DNA of 64,000 bases, taken from positions 9,903 through 73,902 of the forward strand of contig NZ_CAMLHC010000038.1 of NCBI RefSeq assembly GCF_946479755.1, given 5' to 3'. This DNA is from an uncultured Chitinophaga sp. (GTDB lineage: Bacteria > Bacteroidota > Bacteroidia > Chitinophagales > Chitinophagaceae). The position numbers were made by a program, and so were the translations under genes. The notes below the pieces were generated by a model. It had not been told where the DNA came from. It did no database searches and saw only the letters and a list, made by a program, of their open reading frames with translations. Positions 17,336 to 25,657 of the stretch are shown here, one piece after another; position 1 is the stretch's first letter, and every line of letters starts with the position of its first letter.

Positions 17336-17366
17336 TGCATTCAAATTAATTCTTGTAGGTTTAGTG

Positions 17367-20177
17367 ATGCAAAAGAAATTATTTTTACTGGACGCTATGG
17401 CCCTGATTTACAGGGCTTATTACGCGCTGATCAGAAATCCCAGGCTTACCAGCACGGGCCGCAATACCAATGCCCAATTTGGTTTTACGACCACCCTGCT
17501 GGACCTTATCAATAAGGAAAAACCTACCCATCTGGCTGTTGCGTTTGACACGCATGCGCCCACCGAACGCCATACCACTTTCACCGACTATAAAGCCAAT
17601 CGCGAAGACGCTCCGGAAGATCTGCTGGACGCCCTCCCTGATATTAAACGGATCATCGAAGGGTTTAATATCCCGGTGGTGGAAATTGATGGTTACGAAG
17701 CCGACGACGTGATCGGAACGCTCGCCTGGCAGGCTGCTGACGCCGGTTACACCGTATACATGGTAACGCCCGACAAAGACTACGGCCAGCTGGTGAAAGA
17801 GAACGTATTCATCTACAAACCGCCTTACATGGGCAGCAAAGAAGAAATTCTGGGCCCGAAGGAAGTATGCGATAAATGGCAGATCAAAGACGTGCACCAG
17901 GTGATCGATATCCTCGGTCTCATGGGCGATGCAGTAGACAACATCCCCGGTATCGCCGGCGTAGGTGAAAAAACTGCCATGAAGCTGCTGGCCCAGTACG
18001 AAACACTGGAAAACGTACTGGCCAATGCCGACGCCATCGGCGGCAAAATGGGAGAGAAGATCAAAGCCGGTCATGACAATGCCCTGCTGTCCAAAGAACT
18101 GGCCACTATCATCACTGATGTACCGGTGACCTTCCATGAAGAAGACTTCTCCCTGACCGGTATCCATAAAGAGAAATTAACCGAGATCTTTACCGAACTG
18201 GAATTTAAAACCCTCGGTAAAAGAGTGCTGGGAGATGGTTTCGCCTTTACCGGCGGCGCTCCGGAAGCCAAAGCCAAAGTGGTGCAGACAGATCTCTTCG
18301 GACAGGCCGTGGAAACAGCCGTGGCAGAAGAACCAGCCGAAGCTCCCAGCTTCCTCGCACCGGATAAAAACATTCACAATACTCCCCACAACTATCTGCT
18401 GATAGATACGCCGGAAAAACGCGCCGCATTGCTGGCCGACCTTCTGCAGCAACAGGAGGTGGCCTTTGATACCGAAACCACCGGTACCGATGCCAACGAA
18501 GCGGATATTGTGGGCATGAGCTTCGCCTATAAAAATGCTGAAGCCTATTACATCCCCCTGCCGGCGGATTACGACGCCGCCCGTGCCATCATGCATGAGT
18601 TCAAACCGCTGTTCGAACACCCGTCCATCACCCTGGTAGGACAGAATATCAAATACGATATGCTGGTACTGAAATGGTACGGGCTGGAAGTGACCACCGC
18701 GCTGTTCGACACCATGCTGGCCCACTACCTCATTGAGCCGGAAGGCCGCAGGAGCATGGACGCGCTCAGCGCGCAATACCTGCAGTACGAGCCGGTAGCC
18801 ATCGAAACCCTGATCGGCAAAAAAGGAAAAGGACAGGGCACCATGCGCGATGTGGAAGTGGAAAAAATCAAGGAATATGCCTCCGAAGATGCAGACATCA
18901 CCCTGCAACTGAAGCATACCTTCCTGCCTATGCTGCCGGAAAAAGCAGTGGAGAAAGTATTTTACGACGTGGAAAACCCGCTGGTGAAAGTACTGACCGA
19001 TATGGAGTTTGAAGGCGTACGCATTGATACCCTGGCACTGGCAGACTACTCCCGCGAACTGGAAACAGAAATCAAACGGGCAGAAGAAAGCGTATACGAA
19101 CAGGCCGGCGTGAGGTTCAAACTGGCGTCTCCCAAACAACTGGGTGAAGTGCTGTTTGAAAAACTACAGCTGGACCCCAAAGCCAAGAAAACAAGAACAG
19201 GACAATACGCTACCGGTGAAGATGTGCTGGCGAAGCTGGCCAACAAACACAAGATCGTGGATGACATCCTGATTTTCCGTGAGCTGAGCAAATTGAAATC
19301 TACTTACGTAGATGCGTTGCCGTTAATGATCAACAAACGGACCAACCGCGTACATACCTCCTACAACCAGGCAGTAGCCGTTACCGGCCGTCTGAGCTCC
19401 AACAACCCTAACCTCCAGAATATCCCGATCCGGACAGACAGGGGGCGGGAAGTGAGAAAGGCATTCGTACCGCGCAACGAAGAATTCGTGCTGCTGTCTG
19501 CCGACTACTCGCAGATTGAGTTACGTATCATTGCAGCGATTGCGCAGGATGAGCAGATGATGATTGCTTTCCGCGAGAAAATAGATATCCATGCGGCCAC
19601 TGCGGCCAAAGTGTATAACGTGGAGCTGGACGCCGTTACTTCAGATATGCGCCGGAACGCGAAAAGCGTCAATTTCGGTATTATCTACGGGGTGAGCGCC
19701 TTCGGCCTGTCCGAAAACCTGGGCATTGCCAGAAGCGAAGCAAAAACCCTGATCGACAACTATTTCACGCAGTATCCGTCTATCAAAAAATACATGGACG
19801 ACCAGATACGATTTGCCCAAACTAACGGTTACGTACAAACGATGTTGGGACGTAAGAGATGGCTGAAAGACATCAACTCTTCCAACGCCGTAGTACGCGG
19901 CTATGCAGAAAGGAACGCGATCAATATGCCTATTCAGGGCACGGCCGCTGATATGATCAAACTGGCCATGATCTCGATCCACAAGGCGTTTAAGGAAAGG
20001 AACCTGAAATCCAGAATGATCCTGCAGGTGCATGACGAATTGGTATTTGACGCCCATCGCTCTGAACTGGAAATTATTAAACCCCTGATATTAGATTGTA
20101 TGCGTAACGCGCTGCCATTGGACGTTCCCGTTGAAGCAGAAATGGGAATCGGTGAAAACTGGCTGCAGGCACACTAA
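17367..20177 (+). CDS. polA: DNA polymerase I
   Basis: A 936-residue, full-length family A polymerase. Residues 1-290 are the 5' nuclease (LLDAMALIYRAYYAL; DGYEADDVIGTLA; GLMGDAVDNIPGIAGVGEKTA). The 3'-5' exonuclease starts near residue 365 with VAFDTETTGTDANEADIV and keeps the catalytic Asp and Glu; a later exonuclease motif is YASEDADITLQL. The polymerase domain carries TGRLSSNNPNLQNIP, SADYSQIELRIIAAI, RRNAKSVNFGIIYG and VHDELVF. It therefore has proofreading as well as flap removal and gap filling in repair and Okazaki maturation. A GTG three bases earlier is in frame; ATG 17367 is preferred. A long hairpin follows the stop. Confidence 0.97.
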   Translation: MQKKLFLLDAMALIYRAYYALIRNPRLTSTGRNTNAQFGFTTTLLDLINKEKPTHLAVAFDTHAPTERHTTFTDYKANREDAPEDLLDALPDIKRIIEGFNIPVVEIDGYEADDVIGTLAWQAADAGYTVYMVTPDKDYGQLVKENVFIYKPPYMGSKEEILGPKEVCDKWQIKDVHQVIDILGLMGDAVDNIPGIAGVGEKTAMKLLAQYETLENVLANADAIGGKMGEKIKAGHDNALLSKELATIITDVPVTFHEEDFSLTGIHKEKLTEIFTELEFKTLGKRVLGDGFAFTGGAPEAKAKVVQTDLFGQAVETAVAEEPAEAPSFLAPDKNIHNTPHNYLLIDTPEKRAALLADLLQQQEVAFDTETTGTDANEADIVGMSFAYKNAEAYYIPLPADYDAARAIMHEFKPLFEHPSITLVGQNIKYDMLVLKWYGLEVTTALFDTMLAHYLIEPEGRRSMDALSAQYLQYEPVAIETLIGKKGKGQGTMRDVEVEKIKEYASEDADITLQLKHTFLPMLPEKAVEKVFYDVENPLVKVLTDMEFEGVRIDTLALADYSRELETEIKRAEESVYEQAGVRFKLASPKQLGEVLFEKLQLDPKAKKTRTGQYATGEDVLAKLANKHKIVDDILIFRELSKLKSTYVDALPLMINKRTNRVHTSYNQAVAVTGRLSSNNPNLQNIPIRTDRGREVRKAFVPRNEEFVLLSADYSQIELRIIAAIAQDEQMMIAFREKIDIHAATAAKVYNVELDAVTSDMRRNAKSVNFGIIYGVSAFGLSENLGIARSEAKTLIDNYFTQYPSIKKYMDDQIRFAQTNGYVQTMLGRKRWLKDINSSNAVVRGYAERNAINMPIQGTAADMIKLAMISIHKAFKERNLKSRMILQVHDELVFDAHRSELEIIKPLILDCMRNALPLDVPVEAEMGIGENWLQAH

Positions 20178-20191
20178 TTTAATTTGCACAT

Positions 20192-20277
20192 TTTTTCATT
20201 TTGATATTTGGTTTTGACGTGCGGAAGAAGCCGTTTACCCCGCGGCATTTCCCACCGACAAATATCAAAATGAAAAA
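20192..20277. terminator. 19-bp perfect hairpin after polA
   Basis: The arm TTTTTCATTTTGATATTTG (20192-20210) pairs perfectly with 20259-20277. The 48-base loop contains a weaker GC-rich fold. It lies 14 bases past the polA stop and belongs to the same class as the hairpins at 1380, 2852, 13850, 37835 and 48108. Confidence 0.7.
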
Positions 20278-20323
20278 GTGTTTAAATGTTGTATTTCCCA
20301 AAACAGTTTACTAGTTTCAAAAC

Positions 20324-20869
20324 ATGATCCAAACTCCTCGACTACAATTGTTGCCTTGCACATTGCAGCATTTTGAGTCGCTATTACAGGGCAATGATAC
20401 ACTGGCCGACCTTCTTGGTATTTCCGTGCCGGAAGGGTGGACAGAATATCCCGAAATGGTGCTGGTAGCATATGATAAATTACGCAACGATCCTTCCATG
20501 CTGGGATGGTTCTTTTACCTTGTTATCCACCGGGAAGACAAACGCCTGATAGGCGCCGGCGGATTCAAAGGCAAACCCAATCACCAGGGGCTCGTTGAAA
20601 TGGGCTATGAAATCACTGCAGATTACCGCGAGCAGGGCCTCGGCTCTGAAATGGCGCAGGCGCTTGTCCGCTTCGCTTTCGGCCATTCGTACGTTAAAAA
20701 AGTAATCGCCCACACAGAAGAAGAATATAACGCCTCCGTTAAAATATTACAAAAAGCAGGAATGCGATTTGTCGGCACTGTTAAAAACAAAGAAAACGAA
20801 GACCTCTGGGAATGGGAGGTCACCAGGGAACAATACCAGGAACAACAAAATCCTGTACAAAAGCTGTAG
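20324..20869 (+). CDS. GNAT acetyltransferase, RimJ/RimL-like
   Basis: The 181-residue protein has the GNAT plan: MIQTPRLQLLPCTLQHFESL at the N-terminus, then GAGGFKG, then VEMGYEITADYREQGLGSEMAQALVRFAF with the acetyl-CoA loop REQGLGSE, then ASVKILQKAGMRFVG. It acetylates an unknown amine. It is related in fold, but not closely, to the acetyltransferase at 4446-4991. It is monocistronic between the polA hairpin and the promoter of the C1B peptidase. Confidence 0.85.
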   Translation: MIQTPRLQLLPCTLQHFESLLQGNDTLADLLGISVPEGWTEYPEMVLVAYDKLRNDPSMLGWFFYLVIHREDKRLIGAGGFKGKPNHQGLVEMGYEITADYREQGLGSEMAQALVRFAFGHSYVKKVIAHTEEEYNASVKILQKAGMRFVGTVKNKENEDLWEWEVTREQYQEQQNPVQKL

Positions 20870-20917
20870 CAAGCTCCGTTCATCCATCTTTTTCCGGGTG
20901 GAATACCCCGATTCCCT

Positions 20918-20925
20918 TATTTTTG
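20918..20925 (+). promoter_or_regulatory. -7 promoter element for the C1B peptidase
   Basis: TATTTTTG matches TAnnTTTG and lies 28 bases before the ATG at 20954. It overlaps the region of an in-frame TTG (20930) and so supports the ATG start. Confidence 0.6.
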
Positions 20926-20953
20926 GCCCTTGTCTAAAACCTGTCTTAACAAC

Positions 20954-22096
20954 ATGAAGAAATGGATGTTCAGCGCTGCCATGCTGTGCAGTACTGCTGT
21001 ATTTGCCCAAACAAGCACCAATGCGGACGGTAGCCGCTACCAGTTTTCCGTTATTAAAAATATGGACGCAGGAGATGTACAGAACCAGGGCCGCACCGGC
21101 ACCTGCTGGTCTTTCTCCGGCCTCTCCTTTTTTGAATCTGAACTGCTCCGCAGCGGTAAAGGCAAAGGCCTGAACCTCAGCGAAATGTTCGTTGTCCGCA
21201 AAATGTACCCGCTGAAAGCAGCCAACTATGTAAGAATGCACGGTCGCGCCAACTTCGGTGAAGGCGGCGGTTTCCCCGACGATCTGCTGTGCCTGCGCGA
21301 ATACGGACTGGTGCCGCAGAGCGCTTACGATGGCAACAAAGGCAAAATGTACAACCACGCTGAAATGGAAGGCCTGCTGGAAGGCATGGTAAAAACCATC
21401 GGCAACGCCAACGGTACCATCAACCCCGACTGGCAGAAAGCATTTGACGGGGTACTGAACGCCTACATGGGCGACGCACCGGAAAAATTCCAGTATAACG
21501 GAAAATCCTACACACCGCAGTCCTTCGCCAAAGAACTCGGCCTGAGCGCCGACGACTACGTGCTGATCTCTTCCTTCACCCACCACCCGTACAACAGCCA
21601 GTTCGTACTGGAAGTACCGGACAACTGGAACTGGGAGAAAGTATACAACGTAACCCTCGACGACTTTAACCGCATCGCGGAAACAGCCGTTACCAACGGT
21701 TATACCCTCGCATGGGCCGCCGACGTAAGCGAAAAAGGCTTCAACTTCAAAGACGGCCTCGCCATCGTTCCGGATAAAGACTGGGCCGATATGTCTGCAG
21801 AAGAAAGGAAAAACATGTTCCTCGAACCTGTTAAAGAAAAAACCATCACCCCGGAAGTACGCCAGCTCGCCTTCGATAACTTCGAAACACAGGACGACCA
21901 CGGCATGCACATCGTAGGCATCGTGAAAGACCAGAACGGCAACAAATATTTCCGCGTGAAAAACTCCTGGGGCACCGATAACTTCGGCCAGGGCTACTTC
22001 TACGCTTCTATGCCGTACTTCTCTTATAAAACCACCTGCTTTATGGTGAACAAAAAAGCACTGCCGGCTGATATCGCGAAAAAATTAAAACTCTAA
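20954..22096 (+). CDS. Exported C1B aminopeptidase C / bleomycin hydrolase-type peptidase
   Basis: The 380-residue protein has a signal peptide (MKKWMFSAAMLCSTAVFAQ), unlike the cytosolic PepC of Firmicutes. The papain-like catalytic residues are the Cys in NQGRTGTCWSFSG (Cys51), the His in DDHGMHIVG (near residue 319) and the Asn in RVKNSWGTDNFG (near 337). LNLSEMFVVRKMYP is also typical of the bleomycin hydrolase family. It should act as an aminopeptidase in the periplasm. An intrinsic terminator follows. Confidence 0.92.
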   Translation: MKKWMFSAAMLCSTAVFAQTSTNADGSRYQFSVIKNMDAGDVQNQGRTGTCWSFSGLSFFESELLRSGKGKGLNLSEMFVVRKMYPLKAANYVRMHGRANFGEGGGFPDDLLCLREYGLVPQSAYDGNKGKMYNHAEMEGLLEGMVKTIGNANGTINPDWQKAFDGVLNAYMGDAPEKFQYNGKSYTPQSFAKELGLSADDYVLISSFTHHPYNSQFVLEVPDNWNWEKVYNVTLDDFNRIAETAVTNGYTLAWAADVSEKGFNFKDGLAIVPDKDWADMSAEERKNMFLEPVKEKTITPEVRQLAFDNFETQDDHGMHIVGIVKDQNGNKYFRVKNSWGTDNFGQGYFYASMPYFSYKTTCFMVNKKALPADIAKKLKL

Positions 22097-22153
22097 TCTC
22101 CGGAAGTCAGGCACTACTGCCTGATACCGGTCAGCGTTTTCAACTGACTTTTT

Positions 22154-22182
22154 AAAGGGGCTTCCTACGGGTAAGCCCCTTT
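22154..22182 (+). terminator. Intrinsic terminator of the C1B peptidase gene
   Basis: AAAGGGGCTT pairs with AAGCCCCTTT across a 9-base loop and is followed by GTTTTTTG. Confidence 0.9.
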
Positions 22183-22511
22183 GTTTTTTGAGCCCTTGCC
22201 TAATACTGCCTATCACACCCGGCGCCTGTACGTCATCGCAGCCCGCGGCCTGGTCATCCCATTTCCAGCCATCGCTAAATCACCCTGGTATGAGTTGCGT
22301 TAGTCTGCGCACTGGTCATCACCTCTCTAACCGCAGTATTCCCTCCGGTTTCCCCCACATGCCCCACCCGGATAACCCGAACACCAACTGGCTATTTTTT
22401 CCAATAAACGAGTTGTTTTTTATGTGAAATATTTATTTGACAAAGTCAAATAAATATATTTGATTAAGTCAAACAATCATCTATAGTAGATTATTTTACA
22501 ATAAATTGCAA
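22183..22511. other. Gene-free stretch with a pair of orphan operator-like palindromes
   Basis: This 329-base gap lies between two convergent gene ends, yet contains promoter-region-like DNA. The frame 22188-22427 encodes a Pro/Ser/His-rich peptide with no family features and looks spurious. The AT-rich end holds the palindromes described separately. It may be the remnant of a lost gene. Confidence 0.5.
22431..22473. promoter_or_regulatory. Two operator-like palindromes TTTGAYWAAGTCAAA
   Basis: TTTGACAAAGTCAAA at 22436-22450 and TTTGATTAAGTCAAA at 22459-22473 are the same 15-base palindrome repeated 23 bp centre to centre. The first extends to a perfect 11-bp inverted repeat (22431-22441 / 22445-22455). 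This layout is typical of sites for a dimeric repressor such as a MarR-type protein. No regulator or obvious target gene is adjacent. Confidence 0.55.
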
Positions 22512-22943
22512 CTATTTTCCTTCTTGTCGCTGTGTGAGATCATAACTTCCCAACCTTACTTTCACCGGGATGCCGGTTTGTTTCTGCCAAACCCATTCCT
22601 TCTTACAGAAAAAACCAAAATGTTGGTCATAGTAAGCGTGACTGGTCATCAAACAGGCTGGTGAGGGAGGGAGAGAGGACGCAGGGGAAGGGGCTGTTCG
22701 CTGCAGGAGATTATCATTGGAGCGGCCATCTTTTGAAAGCCGGTTGAAAAAGAAGCTTCCAAAAGAGACCTTATCGGCCAGGAGACCGTTCGCAGGGAGG
22801 CCACCGAAAAACAGCCGGCCGGAGTCTGCAACCAGCCATACCTGTTTGCCGGACACCAGCGCCTCCGTAATCTTACCGGATGATACCTGTGCCTGTAACG
22901 ATACAGGCCCTATCATCAAACAACCGATCATCCACCATTTCAT
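22512..22943 (-). CDS. Secreted hypothetical protein
   Basis: A 143-residue protein starting MKWWMIGCLMIGPVSLQAQ, a clear signal peptide. The mature part begins with VSSGKITEALVSGKQVWLVADSGRLFFGG, contains a Ser/Pro-rich linker (APSPASSLPPSPA) and ends with a Trp/Lys/Tyr-rich section. No family is recognised. The frame opens further upstream, but those starts overlap the Sua5-like gene; the start at 22943 leaves a 13-base gap and puts the signal peptide at the N-terminus. It is probably cotranscribed with that gene. Confidence 0.6.
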   Translation of the reverse strand: MKWWMIGCLMIGPVSLQAQVSSGKITEALVSGKQVWLVADSGRLFFGGLPANGLLADKVSFGSFFFNRLSKDGRSNDNLLQRTAPSPASSLPPSPACLMTSHAYYDQHFGFFCKKEWVWQKQTGIPVKVRLGSYDLTQRQEGK

Positions 22944-22956
22944 CTTATAAAATATT

Positions 22957-23574
22957 TCAGGTAATCGCTTCATAGCTACCGATACCTTCACGTATCAGTT
23001 CGGGTTCCGGACCGGTACAGTCCACCACCGTGGAAAAACCCATTCCGCCGGGTCCACCGTCCACTACAATATCCACCACCTTTCCGAATTTCTCATAAAT
23101 GATTTCCGGGTCCGTATATTCTTCCACGTAGTGGTCAACCGGAAGCGTGGTACTCATCAGCGGATTGTCCAGTTCATGCACAATCGTCCGGCAGATGTTA
23201 TTGTCCGGCACCCTGATACCTACCGTGTCTTTCTTGGTTTTTAACAGCTTCGGTACCATCTTGCTGGCGGGCAGGATAAACGTATACGGGCCGGGCAGCG
23301 CTTTCTTCAGCATCCTGAATACCGGGGTGTCCACACTCTTGGCATAATCCGAGAGATGGCTCAGGTCATAACAGATAAAGGAAAAATGCGCCTTTTTAGG
23401 ATCGATCTGTTTAATGCGCGCAATGCGCTCTATCGCTTTGTGCTGGGTAATATCACAGCCCAACCCGTAAACGGTATCTGTAGGATAGATAATGATACCT
23501 CCATCCTTCAGACATTCCACGATCGTTTTTATATGGCGGGGATTCGGATTATCCGGGTGAACATTTAACAGCAT
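22957..23574 (-). CDS. Sua5/YciO/YrdC family protein (L-threonylcarbamoyladenylate synthase-type)
   Basis: A 205-residue YrdC-like protein. Key motifs are IIYPTDTVYGLGCDI, KKAHFSFICYDLSHLSDYA, ALPGPYTFILPAS, VGIRVPDN and PLMSTTLP, all of the threonylcarbamoyladenylate synthase fold that supports t6A formation on tRNA. The single-domain length and DIVVDGGPGGMGFSTVVDCTG near the end fit the YciO branch, for which the role is less certain than for TsaC or Sua5. The start at 23574 (MLLNVHPDNPN) is chosen over an upstream non-ATG start. Confidence 0.88.
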   Translation of the reverse strand: MLLNVHPDNPNPRHIKTIVECLKDGGIIIYPTDTVYGLGCDITQHKAIERIARIKQIDPKKAHFSFICYDLSHLSDYAKSVDTPVFRMLKKALPGPYTFILPASKMVPKLLKTKKDTVGIRVPDNNICRTIVHELDNPLMSTTLPVDHYVEEYTDPEIIYEKFGKVVDIVVDGGPGGMGFSTVVDCTGPEPELIREGIGSYEAIT

Positions 23575-23743
23575 AGTATCATGAATTAAATGAAAGTAAC
23601 AACGATGACAACTGCGCAACAACCGTGCTGCTACTGTAAATTTACCAAATTAAATGCTCACTGTAACTTAATATGCAATTCGTAATTCATAATTCCACAA
23701 TTACTTCCTATCTTTCAACCCGATTTTTCCAAACCTACGCGGA

Positions 23744-24520
23744 ATGAAGTTAAAAGGCATTGTCCCCAGAACGTGGAGGAGATTGAAGCGGATATTGCTG
23801 GTCCTGTTTGTCGCACAATTTGTATATATCATCCTGTTACGGTGGGTCAATCCACCGATCACCATCACCATGATCTCCAGCTGGTTCAGCAGCTGGGGCA
23901 CCGATAAGCACCTGCAGAAATCCTGGGTCAGCTATGATGAAATATCCCAGCACGCCAAACTGGCCGTGATCGCCAGCGAAGATCAGCTCTTCCCTGACCA
24001 TGACGGCTTCGACTATAAGTCCATCGAAAAGGCGATGAAACATAATTCTGCCAGCAAAAAGATAAGAGGGGCCAGCACCATCAGCCAGCAGGTGGCAAAA
24101 AACGTATTCCTCTGGCAGGGCCGCAGCTGGGTGCGCAAAGGGCTGGAAGTGTATTTTACATTTATGATCGAAAAGATCTGGGGGAAACAACGCATACTGG
24201 AAGTGTACCTTAACGTGGCGCAGACGGGCGATGGTATCTTTGGCGTGGAAGCCGCATCACAGGCTTACTATCATAAAACCGCCGCCAGCCTGAACCGGGA
24301 AGAAGCCGCGATGATAGCCGCCTGTCTTCCTAACCCTGTCAAATACTCGGTGAATCCGCCGGCCCGCATTACCGCCTGGAGGCAGCGCAAAATCCTGGTA
24401 CAGATGCGCAACCTGGCGCCGGACCCGGACATTATGGAACTTGTTTCGGGTGTAAAAAAAGAAACTGCCGCCTCAGATAAAAGCGCTACTTCGCCAGCAA
24501 CCGGCTCACAGCCTCAATAG
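23744..24520 (+). CDS. mtgA: Monofunctional biosynthetic peptidoglycan transglycosylase
   Basis: The 258-residue protein has one N-terminal membrane helix (residues 17-36) and a family 51 glycosyltransferase domain: VIASEDQLFPDHDGFDY with the catalytic Glu, GASTISQQVAKNVFLW, KRILEVYLNVAQTGDGIFGVEAAS written here as QRILEVYL, and ACLPNPVKYSVNPP. It polymerises lipid II into glycan strands at the outer face of the inner membrane and lacks a transpeptidase domain. Its 3' end overlaps the convergent NadR-like gene by 35 bases, a Ser/Thr/Ala-rich tail that is probably not essential. Confidence 0.93.
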   Translation: MKLKGIVPRTWRRLKRILLVLFVAQFVYIILLRWVNPPITITMISSWFSSWGTDKHLQKSWVSYDEISQHAKLAVIASEDQLFPDHDGFDYKSIEKAMKHNSASKKIRGASTISQQVAKNVFLWQGRSWVRKGLEVYFTFMIEKIWGKQRILEVYLNVAQTGDGIFGVEAASQAYYHKTAASLNREEAAMIAACLPNPVKYSVNPPARITAWRQRKILVQMRNLAPDPDIMELVSGVKKETAASDKSATSPATGSQPQ

Positions 24521-25007
24521 CCAGCGCCTCCCGCTGTTCATAACTTCCCCGTATATCCGTCCAGGTTACTCCCGACTGCATCACGATGTCGCGGTACACC
24601 TGGTAGAAGTAAGACCGCATCTCCGGATCGGGATATTCACGCTGGGGATCTTCTTCCCACGGCAGGTCGATGTAAGTCAGCAGGTAATGATCACACTCCT
24701 GTGCCGCGATGGCCGTCAGGATGCGGGGATCGCATTCCTGGTATTTATGCTCGCTCCATACCTTTATCACATACAGATCGGTATCACACACCAGCAGTCC
24801 GTTGGCTTTGGCAGCCATTTCCCGTTCCAGCTGTAACTGCCCTTCGGCGATAGCCAGCAGATCATGCTGTTCATAGGGACGCCCGAGGCCGTCCAGGTAT
24901 TCCCGGGCGTACTCCGGCGTCCAGACGGTGTGGAAATGCGCTGCCAGCAGGGCGCTGAGCGTACTTTTGCCTGTTGACTCAGGCCCTATGACGACTACTT
25001 TTTTCAT
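24486..25007 (-). CDS. NadR-type P-loop kinase (probable nicotinamide riboside kinase)
   Basis: A 173-residue protein with a Walker A loop (GPESTGKSTLSALLA) directly after the first strand, TPEYAREYL, and a Walker B-like stretch GLLVCDTDLYVIKVW. This is the pattern of the ribosylnicotinamide kinase domain of NadR. The partner gene upstream, pnuC, overlaps it by four bases. Together they would import nicotinamide riboside and phosphorylate it to NMN for NAD synthesis. The kinase assignment is inferred from both sequence and context. Confidence 0.85.
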   Translation of the reverse strand: MKKVVVIGPESTGKSTLSALLAAHFHTVWTPEYAREYLDGLGRPYEQHDLLAIAEGQLQLEREMAAKANGLLVCDTDLYVIKVWSEHKYQECDPRILTAIAAQECDHYLLTYIDLPWEEDPQREYPDPEMRSYFYQVYRDIVMQSGVTWTDIRGSYEQREALAIEAVSRLLAK

Positions 25008-25627
25008 GAATGGGAGGTTTCCTGTTGCAGCACGGCCTTACGCCAGCTACGATATCCGAAGATAGCAATGATAAACAAAAAGATGGTCAGCAACGCAGTC
25101 GGATACAGGTGTTTGTAAAACAACAGCGGCACCGCCACAAAATTGGAGATATTCAGCAATATCCAGGTTTCCACTTTCCGCTTCGCCAACAGCCACATAC
25201 CGCCACAGGCGGTGGCGGAAATGAAGGAGTCCATAACCGGTACGTTGGAATCGGAAAAATTGACCAGTAACAGATAGAAAGTAGCCCATCCTGCCAGTGC
25301 GATGAAGATCGCCGTAGCCAGCTCCCGGGGGCTGCTACGGCTGATCTTCACTTCGGGTTTGGCCGGTCCCTGCCGGGACCAGTATATCCATCCGTAAATG
25401 CTCATCACCAGGTAGTAGGCGTTGAGCGTGGCGTCTGCATAGAGTTTAAAGTGCTCTCTTGAAAGGAGCCAGGTATAGATGCCGGTACTAATAATACCGG
25501 TGGGATATACCAGTATATTATTTTTCTTTTGAAAGATGACCGACAATACGGAAAACAGGACTGCAACAATTTCCTGCCATGTCATTGCCTGCAGGCCTTT
25601 TTGCAGTTCCGCTATAAAATCATTCAT
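25004..25627 (-). CDS. pnuC: PnuC-type nicotinamide riboside transporter
   Basis: A 207-residue membrane protein with about seven hydrophobic segments and PnuC signatures: KKNNILVYPTGIISTGIYTWLL, YADATLNAYYLVMSIYGWIYW (spaced Tyr and Trp residues of the ligand site) and RKVETWILLNISNFVAVPLLFYKHLYPTALL. It takes up nicotinamide riboside, trapped by the kinase encoded next. A -7 box (TACATTTG) ends four bases before the ATG, so the transcript may have almost no leader. Confidence 0.9.
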   Translation of the reverse strand: MNDFIAELQKGLQAMTWQEIVAVLFSVLSVIFQKKNNILVYPTGIISTGIYTWLLSREHFKLYADATLNAYYLVMSIYGWIYWSRQGPAKPEVKISRSSPRELATAIFIALAGWATFYLLLVNFSDSNVPVMDSFISATACGGMWLLAKRKVETWILLNISNFVAVPLLFYKHLYPTALLTIFLFIIAIFGYRSWRKAVLQQETSHS

Positions 25628-25631
25628 ACAA

Positions 25632-25639
25632 CAAATGTA
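25632..25639 (-). promoter_or_regulatory. -7 promoter element abutting the pnuC start
   Basis: TACATTTG on the minus strand is followed by TTGT and then the pnuC ATG. With transcription normally starting a few bases after this element, the mRNA would begin at or near the start codon. Confidence 0.55.
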
Positions 25640-25657
25640 AGTATTGCAGTTGATGGA

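Noticed and set aside
22188..22427. 79-residue Pro/Ser/His-rich protein
   Set aside because: No signal peptide, domain or neighbour-like codon use; it begins inside the T tract of a terminator.
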